Shown: one piece after another, positions 27,463 to 35,232 of the stretch
Layout of the letters: the number at the start of each line of letters is the position of its first letter
Position numbering within the stretch: the stretch's first letter is position 1
Assembly: GCA_902826335.1 (NCBI GenBank)
Contig: CADEEL010000007.1
Coordinates: 40,773 to 104,772, forward strand
Direction: 5' to 3'
From: an uncultured Alphaproteobacteria bacterium
GTDB taxonomy: Bacteria > Pseudomonadota > Alphaproteobacteria > Caulobacterales > Aquidulcibacteraceae
DNA: 64,000 bases
Made by a program: the position numbers and the translations under genes
The notes under the pieces: model-generated
What the model was told of the DNA's origin: nothing
Database searches by the model: none
The model's input: only the letters and a program-made list of their open reading frames with translations

Positions 27463-27846
27463 ATGTTCGAGCAACGCGCGCTAATAACCGGAATCAATCA
27501 GATCGCGCTGGCGAGCATCGATCCGCCCAGGTTGGCGGATTTCTATCGACGCGCACTGGGGCTCACAGTGTTGTTTGAGACGGCGGGCATGATCTTCTTC
27601 GCCACGGGCGCGGCGCGCCTCATGATCGGGCCCAAGCAACGCGATCAGCCGATCGGCGGGGACGCCGTCGTTTATTTCGAGCCCGGCGATTGGAGCGCCG
27701 CCGAGGCGAAGATCGAGGACGCGGGCGTCGCCTTTCTCCATGGCGCCAGCGTGCTGATGCGTGAGCCGGGGCGCGAATTGGCGCTGCGCCCGTTCAAGGA
27801 CCCGGAGGGCCACAATCTCGCGCTGCTCGGCTGGCGCCCTGCCTGA
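27463..27846 (+). CDS. VOC-superfamily protein (glyoxalase/dioxygenase-like)
   Basis: 127 residues, one VOC domain: INQIALASIDPPRLADFYRRALGLTV at the start, FFATGAARLMIGP in the middle, and FKDPEGHNLALLGWRPA at the end, where Glu of DPEGH is a usual metal ligand. A good site, CAGGAGG, lies before ATG 27463. It is controlled by the divergent MarR gene through the operator described above, so it may detoxify whatever that regulator senses. The substrate is not predictable. Confidence 0.88.
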   Translation: MFEQRALITGINQIALASIDPPRLADFYRRALGLTVLFETAGMIFFATGAARLMIGPKQRDQPIGGDAVVYFEPGDWSAAEAKIEDAGVAFLHGASVLMREPGRELALRPFKDPEGHNLALLGWRPA

Positions 27847-27907
27847 CGAGGTCGCGATTGCGGGCGGAAGAATTTCACGCCACCCTTCAAGCTTTCGGGA
27901 GGCGGCG

Positions 27908-28306
27908 ATGCGGCTCATTCTTGGTTTGATCGCGGGGCTTTTGGTGGGCGGGGCAACCGTCGCGCTGGTGGAGACGGCGGGGCACATGATCTTTCCCCCG
28001 CCGCCCGGCGTCGATCTCACCGATCCGGCGCAGCTGCGCACGCTGATGGACCGCGTTCCTATTGGGGCGCTTGTCGCCGTACTGATCGCCTGGGCGGCGG
28101 GCGTCTTCGCCGGCGGCTACGCGGCGGCCCGCATCGCTCGGCGCGGCCCATGGCCGGCTTGGGCGATTGGCGCGGCCCTCTTCGGCGGCGCGGTGTGGAG
28201 CATGATGATGATCCCGCACCCGCCCTGGATGATCGCCGGCGCGGTGGTGCTCACGATCGGTCTTACATGGCTCGCCGGGCGGCTGGGCGCGCGCCGCGCC
28301 GCTTGA
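27908..28306 (+). CDS. Small four-helix membrane protein
   Basis: 132 residues from ATG 27908, which has GGCGGCG just upstream; the longer open frame is discarded. Hydrophobic segments lie near 3-22 (LILGLIAGLLVGGATVALVE), 52-72, 82-100 and 105-122. The second begins VPIGALVAVLIAWAAGVFAGGYAAARIARR. This resembles uncharacterised alphaproteobacterial membrane proteins, but no functional family is recognised. It follows the VOC gene by 61 bases on the same strand. Confidence 0.7.
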   Translation: MRLILGLIAGLLVGGATVALVETAGHMIFPPPPGVDLTDPAQLRTLMDRVPIGALVAVLIAWAAGVFAGGYAAARIARRGPWPAWAIGAALFGGAVWSMMMIPHPPWMIAGAVVLTIGLTWLAGRLGARRAA

Positions 28307-28336
28307 TCGGCGCGCGCGGCGACTGCACAACACGCC

Positions 28337-28756
28337 ATGACGTATTGGCTGGTCAAATCCGAACCGAGCGTTTTTTCGTGGGATGATCTCGTCAAGGTCG
28401 GCGCGAAAGGCGAGCCCTGGACCGGCGTGCGCAACCATCAAGCCAAACTCTATCTCATGGCGATGAAAAAGGGCGAGCGCGCGCTCTTCTATCATTCCAA
28501 TGAGGGCAAGGAGATCGTCGGCGTCGCGGAGGTTGTGAACGAAGCCTATCCCGATCCAACCGCCGAGAGCGGGCCCTGGGTGTGCGTCGATCTAAAGGCA
28601 GTCGTTCCGTTTAAGGCGCACGTGACGCTGGCGCAGGCGAAAACCGATCCCGCGCTCGCCGAGATGATGCTGGTGAAGAATACGCGCTTTTCAGTGCAGA
28701 AAGTGAGCGACGCGGAATGGAAGCGCGTGTGTAAACTGAGCGGCGTGAAAGCTTAG
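28337..28756 (+). CDS. EVE-domain protein
   Basis: 139 residues that are entirely one EVE (PUA-like) domain: MTYWLVKSEPSVFSWDDLV, WTGVRNHQAKLYLMAMKKGERALFYHSNEGKEIVGVAEV, and FSVQKVSDAEW. EVE domains bind modified bases in DNA or RNA. ATG 28337 is the only sensible start. It is 30 bases behind the small membrane protein gene, and a large palindromic repeat follows its stop. Confidence 0.93.
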   Translation: MTYWLVKSEPSVFSWDDLVKVGAKGEPWTGVRNHQAKLYLMAMKKGERALFYHSNEGKEIVGVAEVVNEAYPDPTAESGPWVCVDLKAVVPFKAHVTLAQAKTDPALAEMMLVKNTRFSVQKVSDAEWKRVCKLSGVKA

Positions 28757-28760
28757 AGCC

Positions 28761-28918
28761 AGTTTCATTCAAGTTGAATCGCTTCATCACCCATCCCCGG
28801 ATTGCGCGAAGTGCAATTCCGGGGCCCATAATCGCAGCAGTTAGAGTGTATTGGCCCCGGGCTCGCCGTTGCACGGCGCCCCGGGGATGGGTGATTGTGT
28901 TTCAATTTGAATGGAACT
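28761..28918. repeat. Long palindromic intergenic repeat
   Basis: Two outer arms, 28761-28800 and 28881-28918, are inverted copies over about 38-40 bases: both contain ATCACCCATCCCCGG next to the centre and a TTCAAnTTGAA core outside, with a two-base length difference and few mismatches. A further inner hairpin involves the CCGGGG stretches. The element fills the 170-base gap between the EVE gene and a convergent DUF1801 gene. It looks like a dispersed MITE or REP type element; it could also act as a two-way terminator. Confidence 0.75.
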
Positions 28919-28926
28919 TGCCGTAG

Positions 28927-29346
28927 TCACCCATATTTCTCGCCCATCCAGGCCCAGGATTTTGTGATGAGATCGCGCAGCACAGCCTCATCCACGTCCG
29001 CGAGCTTATTAATGTAGAGACAGCTCTTGCCCGTCTTGTGCTTGCCGAGCTTCTTCAAGAGCGGCGCATAGTCCTTGAAACCCGGCAGGATGTAGAGAAC
29101 GAGGTTGGCCTTGCGCGGCGAAAAGCCGGTGCGGCACATCTCGCCTTCGCGCCCGCTCTCGTATTTGTAGTGATAGCTCCCATACCCGATGATGCTCGGG
29201 CCCCAGAGCGCCGGCTTTTCGCCGGTGATGTCGCGGAAAATCTTATCGAGCTTTTTTGCATCCGCGCGGCGCGCATCATCGGCGACCGCCGCGATGAACG
29301 CGGCGACGGAGGCGCGGGTGGGGGCGGTTTTGTTTGGGGCGGGCAT
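28927..29346 (-). CDS. DUF1801-domain protein
   Basis: 139 residues from ATG 29346 (MPAPNKTAPTRASV). The DUF1801 motifs are visible: RADAKKLDKIFRDITGEKPALWGPSIIGYGSYHYKYESGREGE, then FSPRKANLVLYILPG and the C-terminal KHKTGKSCLYINKLADVDE. The family has a steroid/lipid-carrier-like small fold and no known function. The frame continues upstream to 29493, but those codons overlap the promoter of the divergent DUF4160 gene. Confidence 0.9.
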   Translation of the reverse strand: MPAPNKTAPTRASVAAFIAAVADDARRADAKKLDKIFRDITGEKPALWGPSIIGYGSYHYKYESGREGEMCRTGFSPRKANLVLYILPGFKDYAPLLKKLGKHKTGKSCLYINKLADVDEAVLRDLITKSWAWMGEKYG

Positions 29347-29400
29347 GGCGTCCTCCCGCGCGAACTTGACTTGGTTGGCGCCGCCAAGGAAGGCCGTCCC

Positions 29401-29667
29401 ATGCCGACCATCGCCGCCTTCCACGGGATTGTCATCTACATGTACTGGGCCGAGCACGGCATCGCCCATCTGCACGCCATCAAGGGAGACCACGAAGCGA
29501 CATTCGAGATCGCAACTGGGGCTCTCATGGAAGGCGAAATGCCAAGCCGCGCCAGAAAGATGATCCAGGGCTGGATCGCGCTACGCCGCGATGCGCTTGT
29601 GGAGAATTGGCGGCGCGGACGAAATGGGTTACCCTTCGAGCGCATCGCAGGCCCCGACAATGCATAA
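29401..29667 (+). CDS. DUF4160 protein, possible toxin-like partner
   Basis: 88 residues from ATG 29401. The DUF4160 pattern is present: MPTIAAFHGIVIYMY, the HLHAIKGDHEATFEI centre, and WIALRRDALVENW near the C-terminus. Members are commonly encoded beside DUF2442 proteins in arrangements resembling toxin-antitoxin pairs, but activity is mostly unproven. Here the DUF2442 gene overlaps its end by eight bases. Confidence 0.85.
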   Translation: MPTIAAFHGIVIYMYWAEHGIAHLHAIKGDHEATFEIATGALMEGEMPSRARKMIQGWIALRRDALVENWRRGRNGLPFERIAGPDNA

Positions 29668-29944
29668 AAAGCTACCCAAAATCGTTCGCGTGCGCCCCGC
29701 TGGCGGCCACAAGCTCGACATCGCCTTCGCCGACGGCGCGCGCGGCGTGTTCGACATGAGCTGGATATTCGAGCGCATTGGCCCGATGAACGAGCCGCTC
29801 CAGGACGAAGCCTATTTCGAGCGCGTGTTCATCGAAAACGGCGCGCTGACCTGGCCGAATGGCTACGACCTAAGCCCGTGGAATATCCGGCGGCGGATGG
29901 AGGAAGCGGGCGCTTTGAACGCGGCTGGAGTGGCGGCGGAGTGA
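29660..29944 (+). CDS. DUF2442 protein
   Basis: 94 residues from ATG 29660, which overlaps the DUF4160 stop by eight bases. The DUF2442 pattern is clear: PKIVRVRPAGGHKLDIAFADGARGVFDMSWI, then FERVFIENGALTWPNGYDLSPWNIRRRMEEAG. The fold is a small alpha/beta domain with possible DNA-binding in some members. The upstream DUF4160 gene is the obvious partner. Confidence 0.88.
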   Translation: MHKKLPKIVRVRPAGGHKLDIAFADGARGVFDMSWIFERIGPMNEPLQDEAYFERVFIENGALTWPNGYDLSPWNIRRRMEEAGALNAAGVAAE

Positions 29945-29947
29945 GTG

Positions 29948-30124
29948 TCAGTTGTCGACTCGCACTGTAATTCCACTCTGGTTTCGCGCCGCCATCAGTT
30001 CACGCGCCAATCTGCTAATTTCCCGCTCTCTCTCGCTCGGATCGCTGATCTGATATTGGCCGCCGAGCGCCAAAATGTTATCGAGTTCCGCGCGAACTTC
30101 GGCCTTCGCCTCATCGAGGGTCAT
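29948..30124 (-). CDS. Small helical protein of unknown function (58 aa)
   Basis: A 58-codon frame from ATG 30124 to TGA 29948 on the minus strand, with GGAG six bases upstream (CACGGAGTGACCA). It begins MTLDEAKAEVRAELDNIL and ends GITVRVDN, with helical charged segments and SEREREISRLARELM in the middle. It is too short for routine calling but has a good ribosome-binding site and natural codon use. It converges on the DUF2442 gene, three bases between stops. It could be a third member of that module, but no family is recognised. Confidence 0.6.
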   Translation of the reverse strand: MTLDEAKAEVRAELDNILALGGQYQISDPSEREREISRLARELMAARNQSGITVRVDN

Positions 30125-30218
30125 TGGTCACTCCGTGTTAACCATGCGAGCCAGCACACAGGCTCGCTGTGTTTCAAATAGTGACTGGTGCATTGTGAAC
30201 AAGCGTGAGGGGCACCTG

Positions 30219-31655
30219 TCAAAGCCCCTTCACAATCTCATCCGTCATCTTCTTGGCGTCGCCGAACAGCATCATCGTGTTGTCGCGGAAGAAGAGCTCA
30301 TTCTCCACGCCGGCATAGCCCGACCCCATGCCACGCTTCACAAACAGCACGGTTTTCGCGCGCTCCACGTCCAGGATCGGCATGCCGAAGATCGGAGACT
30401 TTGGATCGGTTTTGGCGCTTGGGTTCGTCACATCATTGGCGCCGATGACATAGGCCACATCGGCCTGCGCGAACTCGTTGTTGATGTCCTCCAATTCGAA
30501 CACTTCATCGTAAGGCACATTCGCTTCCGCGAGCAGCACGTTCATATGCCCGGGCATGCGGCCCGCGACCGGATGGATGGCGTATTTCACCTCGACGCCC
30601 TCTTTCTTCAGCATATCCGCCATTTCACGCACGGCGTGCTGGGCCTGCGCAACCGCCATGCCATAGCCCGGCACGATGATCACCTTGCTGGCGTTCTTCA
30701 TGATGAAGGCCGCGTCGTCCGCGCTGCCCTGCTTGACGGGGCGCGTTTCCTTGGCGCCGGCGACCGCCGCCGCGCCATCGCCGGTGCCGAAGCCGCCGAG
30801 GATCACCGAGATGAAGCTGCGATTCATCCCCTTGCACATGATGTAGGAAAGAATGGCGCCCGATGAGCCCACCAGCGCCCCAGTGATGATGAGCGCGACA
30901 TTCTCCAGCGTGAAGCCGAGCGCCGCGGCCGCCCAGCCCGAATAGGAATTGAGCATCGAGACGACGACCGGCATATCGGCCCCGCCGATCGGCACGATCA
31001 GCAGCACGCCGAAGATGAGCGCGGTGATCGTCAGCACCCAGAACAAATGCCGCGCCTGCCCGCCCGATTGGATGAGCAGCACGACGAGCGCGACCATGGC
31101 GAGCGCCAACGCAATGTTGATGAGGTGGCGCGCGGGCAGAAGGATCGGCGCGCCGCTCATATTGCCATTGAGCTTGGCGAAGGCGATCACGCTGCCGGAA
31201 AATGTCACCGCCCCGATGGCCGTGCCGAGCGAAAGCTCGATGAGGCTCTGCATGCGCACGCCGCCGGCGCCATCGCCGATGTGGAAACTCTCTGGCGCAA
31301 ACAGCGCCGCGGCCGCGACTGCGACGGCCGCAAGGCCCACCAAGGAGTGGAACGCGGCCACCAATTGCGGCATGGCCGTCATCTGGATGCGCCGCGCGAT
31401 CAGCGCACCCGCGCCGCCGCCGAGCGCGACAGCGATCGCGATGAACAAAAGAGTCTGCGCCGCCGGCATGACGAGCCATAAAGTTGTCGCGATGGCGATG
31501 GCCATGCCCAACATGCCGAACTGATTGCCCTGGCGGCTGGTCACCGGGCTGGAGAGCCCGCGTAACGCCAATATGAACAGGACGCCGGAGGCGAGATAGA
31601 GCGCCGCCGCTGCGTTGGGATTAAGGGCGATGAGGCCCGATGCCGTCGATTCCAT
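30219..31655 (-). CDS. pntB: NAD(P) transhydrogenase subunit beta
   Basis: 478 residues. It carries most membrane helices of the proton-pumping transhydrogenase plus the NADP(H)-binding domain III. The C-terminal part shows VPGYGMAVAQAQHAVREMADML, IHPVAGRMPGHMNVLLAEANVPYDEV, VIGANDVTNPSAKTDP and GMPILDVERAKTV. The enzyme couples hydride transfer between NADH and NADP+ to proton flow at the inner membrane. It is the last gene of the minus-strand operon beginning at 34663. Confidence 0.96.
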   Translation of the reverse strand: MESTASGLIALNPNAAAALYLASGVLFILALRGLSSPVTSRQGNQFGMLGMAIAIATTLWLVMPAAQTLLFIAIAVALGGGAGALIARRIQMTAMPQLVAAFHSLVGLAAVAVAAAALFAPESFHIGDGAGGVRMQSLIELSLGTAIGAVTFSGSVIAFAKLNGNMSGAPILLPARHLINIALALAMVALVVLLIQSGGQARHLFWVLTITALIFGVLLIVPIGGADMPVVVSMLNSYSGWAAAALGFTLENVALIITGALVGSSGAILSYIMCKGMNRSFISVILGGFGTGDGAAAVAGAKETRPVKQGSADDAAFIMKNASKVIIVPGYGMAVAQAQHAVREMADMLKKEGVEVKYAIHPVAGRMPGHMNVLLAEANVPYDEVFELEDINNEFAQADVAYVIGANDVTNPSAKTDPKSPIFGMPILDVERAKTVLFVKRGMGSGYAGVENELFFRDNTMMLFGDAKKMTDEIVKGL

Positions 31656-31682
31656 TGCTACGCGCCCCTTACCTCAACACGC

Positions 31683-32291
31683 TCACCGCCGGCGCCATCT
31701 GCGCCAGCCGGATAGAAACGTCGCCGCCGGCGCGGCGAAAAAAACCAGCGCCGCCACCCACCACGGCCAATGCCACACATCGGTCGCGCCGAAAAACGCC
31801 ACGGCGTTGCCGAGGATCGGCACGAACGCGACGAAAAAGCCAAGCATGGCGGCCGGCGCCGTCGACCAGCCGAGCACGCTGCGAATCTGATCGGCCACGG
31901 CGAACCATTGCAGCGCCACCAGCGCCAGCCACACGAAGATGATGAGACAGCCGACGCTGACCACGCGGTTCATGCGAATTTCGAAGCGGCGCATTTCCTC
32001 CCGCGCGCGGGCGCGGTCATAGGTGCGCGTCGGGGCGCCGGCATCCTCGCGCAATTCATTGAGCGCCGCGCGCGCCGCCTGGCGCAGATCGGTTTCGTCG
32101 GCGTCGTATTCCGTGCGGCCGGCTTGCGCGGCGGTGAACGCGGCAACCGCGTGATAGAGCGTTTCGATCGCGGGATGGAGGGGCCCGCGCCGCGCGCGCC
32201 ACGCCTCCATGAAGCGGCGCTCGAACGCTTCCGCGCTCAAACGGCCGTCCAGCAAGGCTTCAATCAAGGCGCGCCAATCGGCCGGGCTCAT
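31683..32291 (-). CDS. Unrecognised membrane protein inside the pnt operon
   Basis: 202 residues from ATG 32291; the longer frame overlaps pntAB and is discarded. The N-terminal half is soluble and helical (DWRALIEALLDGRLSAEAFERRFMEAW), vaguely like colicin-immunity-type helical bundles, though that similarity is weak. The C-terminal half has two or three hydrophobic helices (VVSVGCLIIFVWLALVALQWF, then APAAMLGFFVAFVPILGNAVAFF and WWVAALVFFAAPAATFLSG). It lies between pntAB and pntB with gaps of 19 and 27 bases, so it must be co-transcribed. No function is known. Confidence 0.75.
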   Translation of the reverse strand: MSPADWRALIEALLDGRLSAEAFERRFMEAWRARRGPLHPAIETLYHAVAAFTAAQAGRTEYDADETDLRQAARAALNELREDAGAPTRTYDRARAREEMRRFEIRMNRVVSVGCLIIFVWLALVALQWFAVADQIRSVLGWSTAPAAMLGFFVAFVPILGNAVAFFGATDVWHWPWWVAALVFFAAPAATFLSGWRRWRRR

Positions 32292-32310
32292 CGGCTTTGT
32301 TCGCGCGGGC

Positions 32311-32631
32311 TTAGCTCGCGCGCTCCTTCTTCTTGTACATGGCCAACATGCGCTGTGTGACGAGGAAGCCGCCAAAAATATTCACGGCGGCAAGCGCCAC
32401 GGCGAGCAGCCCCGCGCCGCGCGCGACCAGCCCTTCCGCCCCGGCCTCTTCACCTGGCGCGGCCGCCGCCGCGATCAGCGCGCCGACGATGATGACCGAG
32501 GAGATGGCGTTGGTCACAGCCATCAAGGGCGTGTGCAGAGCCGGCGTCACCGACCAGACGACATAATAGCCGACGAATATCGCCAGCACGAAAATCGCCA
32601 GATAAAAAATGAAGGGATCGACCGTTTCCAT
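32311..32631 (-). CDS. pntAB: NAD(P) transhydrogenase subunit alpha, membrane part
   Basis: 106 residues from ATG 32631 (METVDPFIFYLAIFVLAIFVGYYVVWSVTPALHTPLMAVTNAISS), the usual split alpha-2 subunit of alphaproteobacteria with three or four helices. The HTPLMAVTNAISS motif near residues 30-42 is highly conserved. ATG 32631 gives the family length; the frame beyond is not coding. Confidence 0.95.
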   Translation of the reverse strand: METVDPFIFYLAIFVLAIFVGYYVVWSVTPALHTPLMAVTNAISSVIIVGALIAAAAAPGEEAGAEGLVARGAGLLAVALAAVNIFGGFLVTQRMLAMYKKKERAS

Positions 32632-32686
32632 GGACTGCTCCTGTGGCCGGCTTTCTAACCGCGTTCGCGCCAAGCCGCCACGGGGC

Positions 32687-33052
32687 TCATCGGCGCGGCA
32701 GCTCCGTGGCCTCATAGGCCACATCCGCGCGCACGATGAGGCCTACGCCGTCCAGCTCATGGCTCTCGCTGACCAGGACGCCGGTGTTGAGCCGATAGAT
32801 AAGCGTATGCCCGCGCGCACCGACGCAGAGCGCCACTTGCGCGAAGGAGAGTTCAGGCACGCGCGGCAAGGCCGCCTCGACATAAGCGCGAAACATCGCC
32901 TTGCCGACGATGACGCCATCCGCCGCAAACCCAAGCGCGGTTACGAACGGCGACGAGAACTCGATCTCATCGTGATAAAGCGCCAGGATGGCGTCCACAT
33001 CCCGGGCGTTCCAGGCCGCGTAGTAACGCCGGGCGAGGTCTTCATCACTCAT
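32687..33052 (-). CDS. SnoaL/NTF2-like protein inside the pnt operon
   Basis: 121 residues with an NTF2-like cone fold: LARRYYAAWNARDVDAILALYHDEIEFSSPFVT at the start, GKAMFRAYVEAALPRVPEL in the middle and beta strands ALCVGARGHTLIYRLNTGVLVSE after. No catalytic residues are certain. There is no signal peptide, so it is cytoplasmic. It is inserted between pntAA and pntAB on the same strand, and a palindromic repeat separates it from pntAA, suggesting it arrived later. Confidence 0.82.
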   Translation of the reverse strand: MSDEDLARRYYAAWNARDVDAILALYHDEIEFSSPFVTALGFAADGVIVGKAMFRAYVEAALPRVPELSFAQVALCVGARGHTLIYRLNTGVLVSESHELDGVGLIVRADVAYEATELPRR

Positions 33053-33072
33053 CGCCGCGCCGCGATTCTTCT

Positions 33073-33182
33073 CCTCCCCCGTAAACGGGGGAGGTGTCGA
33101 GCGCGAAGCGCGAGACGGAGGGGGCGCTGCGTCCTCCCCCCTCCGATCGCTTCGCGATCACCTCCCCCGCAAGCGGGGGAGG
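33073..33182. repeat. Composite palindromic (REP-like) repeat
   Basis: Two strong hairpins flank the element: CCTCCCCCGTAAACGGGGGAGG (at 33073-33094, nine-base stem) and a near-identical one at 33161-33182 with loop CAAG. Between them lie inverted CGCGAAGCGCG and CGATCGCTTCGCGATC type palindromes. Such CTCCCCCG-type elements are common dispersed repeats in Caulobacterales-like genomes. It lies between pntAA and the SnoaL-like gene, inside what should be one transcript, where it could affect mRNA processing or termination. Confidence 0.8.
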
Positions 33183-33200
33183 AAAAAATGGGCCACGCGT

Positions 33201-34343
33201 TCACGCCGCCGGGCTCGCGGCGAAAATCGGATGCACGACCGCGCCCGCGCGCGTCAGCATCGCGCCCTTGATGATCTCATCATCCCAGGCAGGGGCGAAG
33301 GCTTTCGTTTCCTTGTCAGTCAGCAGCGGCAGCAGCGCGAGGATATTCTTCGCATAGAGCGCCGAGGAATCCGCCGGCAGGCGCGCGGGCAAATTCGAAA
33401 ACCCGGCCACCCTCACGCCGCCCACGTCCACGATCTCATCGGCTTTCGAAAGCGGGCAATTGCCGCCTTGCGTCACGGCCAAGTCGATCACCACCGAGCC
33501 CGCCTTCATGGCGGTGACCATCGCCTCGCTGACCAGAACCGGCGCCGGGCGCCCGGGAATAAGCGCCGTGGTGATGACGATATCCTGCTTGGCGATGTGC
33601 TCGGCCACCAGCGCGGCCTGCTTCTTCTGATATTCGGCGCTCATCGCCTTGGCGTAGCCGGCGGCGGTTTCGGCCTGTTTGAATTCCTCATCCTCGACAG
33701 CGATGAACTTGGCGCCAAGCGAAGCAACCTGTTCTTTCGCGGCGGGGCGCACATCAGTGGCGGTCACCACCGCGCCGAGGCGGCGCGCCGTGGCGATGGC
33801 CTGCAGGCCCGCAACGCCCGCGCCCATGATGAACACTTTCGCGGCCGCGACCGTGCCCGCCGCCGTCATCATCATCGGAAAGCCGCGCCCAAACAAATGC
33901 GCGGCCTCGATCACGGCGCGGTAGCCGGCGAGATTGGATTGGCTGGAGAGCGCATCCATCGCCTGCGCGCGTGTGATGCGGGGCACAAGCTCCATCGCCA
34001 ACGCCTCCACCTTCGCTTTCGCATAGGATTCGGCGCCCGATTTATCTCCGTGCGGCTCCATGAGCGCGACGACGCCGGCGCCCGCGCGCAAGCGTGCGAT
34101 TTCATCCGGAACCGGACGGCGCACCTTGATCAAAAGATCAGCGCCGGTGAGCGCTTGCGCCGCATCGGCGGCGATCGCCGCGCCGGCGGCCGTGTAAGAT
34201 TCGTCCAGCACGCTCGACGCAAGACCCGCGCCGGCCTCGACCACAACCTCATGGCCGAGCGCGACGATTTTCTTCACCGTCTCCGGGCTTGCGGCAACGC
34301 GCGTTTCGCCGGGCGCACGCTCCTTCAGGACGGCGATGCGCAT
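33201..34343 (-). CDS. pntAA: NAD(P) transhydrogenase subunit alpha, NAD-binding part
   Basis: 380 residues from ATG 34343 (MRIAVLKERAPGETRVAASPETV). Domain I of the transhydrogenase, related to alanine dehydrogenase: SSQSNLAGYRAVIEAAHLFGR, VFIMGAGVAGLQAIATARRLGAVVTATDVRPAAKEQVASLGAKF and the mobile-loop region. It binds NAD(H) in the cytoplasm. Its ATG overlaps the TGA of the oxidase-subunit-like gene by one base (TGATG), so translation is coupled. Confidence 0.96.
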   Translation of the reverse strand: MRIAVLKERAPGETRVAASPETVKKIVALGHEVVVEAGAGLASSVLDESYTAAGAAIAADAAQALTGADLLIKVRRPVPDEIARLRAGAGVVALMEPHGDKSGAESYAKAKVEALAMELVPRITRAQAMDALSSQSNLAGYRAVIEAAHLFGRGFPMMMTAAGTVAAAKVFIMGAGVAGLQAIATARRLGAVVTATDVRPAAKEQVASLGAKFIAVEDEEFKQAETAAGYAKAMSAEYQKKQAALVAEHIAKQDIVITTALIPGRPAPVLVSEAMVTAMKAGSVVIDLAVTQGGNCPLSKADEIVDVGGVRVAGFSNLPARLPADSSALYAKNILALLPLLTDKETKAFAPAWDDEIIKGAMLTRAGAVVHPIFAASPAA

Positions 34344-34663
34344 CAGCCCGCGACCAACGGCGCGACGAGGCCGCCCAGACCCAGCACGATGATCAGCGCC
34401 ACTTGCGTCGCCCACCAGCCGCCGCCGAGCTTGAACACCATGCCGGCCACAATCCCGATCAGGATGAACACGCCAAGGCCCGCCCACCAGCCCGCGCCGA
34501 TGGCGAAGGCGAGCGTCGCGAGCGCGAGGCCCTGCGCCAGCAGGCAGCAGCCCCACACCGTCGCCGCCATGAAGCCGCTGAACGTGTCCCGCTGATCCTT
34601 GATGTCCATGTGACCGTGCGTGTGGTCCCCATGGGTGTGGTTCCCGTGCGACGCCTGCGCCAT
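34343..34663 (-). CDS. aa3-type oxidase subunit IV-like protein with His-rich start and extra helices
   Basis: 106 residues. The segment HMDIKDQRDTFSGFMAATVWG near residues 18-38 matches the short bacterial aa3-type cytochrome oxidase subunit IV family (MDI..Q..TF.GF). Unlike the usual 45-60 residue form, it adds two more hydrophobic helices (ALATLAFAIGAGWWAGLGVFILIGIVAG and WWATQVALIIVLGLGGLVAPLVAG). The N-terminus MAQASHGNHTHGDHTHGH is His-rich and could bind metal. It is the first gene of the pnt operon, TGATG-coupled to pntAA, so it may belong to the transhydrogenase rather than an oxidase. Confidence 0.75.
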   Translation of the reverse strand: MAQASHGNHTHGDHTHGHMDIKDQRDTFSGFMAATVWGCCLLAQGLALATLAFAIGAGWWAGLGVFILIGIVAGMVFKLGGGWWATQVALIIVLGLGGLVAPLVAG

Positions 34664-34728
34664 TCTTTACTCCCAGTGCGAGCCCCGCGTCTTAGACCGC
34701 GCCGGCCGGGCGCGGCAAGCGCGGTGGG

Positions 34729-35193
34729 TCAGCCGCGCCAAGCCTTTTCGCCGGGCCGGGGCGGGCGCGGTTCAAGCGCCTTGAAGAGGCCGGTTCCGCT
34801 CATCAGCGTGCGCTCACCGGCCCAGACGCGGCCGCGAATAGTGAAAAGCCCCTCTTCTCGCGCGAGCACTTCGCCGCCGCCCTCAACCCAATCGCCGAGC
34901 TTGGCCGAGGATAGAAAGTCGCACGTCAAGCGCACCGTGACCCAAAATACGGACATCTCAACCGATACGATCTGACCCCAGGCCATGTCGGCGAAGGTCA
35001 TCAGCATGCCGCCATGGGCGTTCTGCATGCCGTTGGTGTGGTGCTCATCGACATGAAAGCCCATGGTGATGCGGCCATCGACGAGACGCCGATAGAGCGG
35101 GCCGATCTGGCGCCCGAATCCGCGCGTCCAGTTCACGTATTCATAGCCTTCCGGAACCACGAAAGGCGCGCGCTCGGCGACATCATCTGACAT
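34729..35193 (-). CDS. PaaI-type hotdog thioesterase
   Basis: 154 residues. The hotdog core is [30 protein letters not shown] (residues about 44-73), containing the HGG motif and the D/E catalytic region of PaaI-like acyl-CoA thioesterases, followed by [21 protein letters not shown]. The substrate is unknown. It follows btuF by 39 bases and may ride on the B12 operon transcript; 65 bases separate it from the next minus-strand gene. Confidence 0.9.
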   Translation of the reverse strand: MSDDVAERAPFVVPEGYEYVNWTRGFGRQIGPLYRRLVDGRITMGFHVDEHHTNGMQNAHGGMLMTFADMAWGQIVSVEMSVFWVTVRLTCDFLSSAKLGDWVEGGGEVLAREEGLFTIRGRVWAGERTLMSGTGLFKALEPRPPRPGEKAWRG

Positions 35194-35232
35194 GACGCGG
35201 TGCTAGACCGGCGATCGCCTCGCTGTGAAGCG

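Noticed and set aside
30146-30167. GCGAGCC/GGCTCGC hairpin as a terminator
   Set aside because: No T-run follows on either strand, and the position in front of a small gene does not fit.
34697-34715. CCGCGCC/GGCGCGG hairpin between the thioesterase and pnt genes as a terminator
   Set aside because: The stem is perfect but no T-run follows on the minus strand; in DNA this GC-rich such stems are common.
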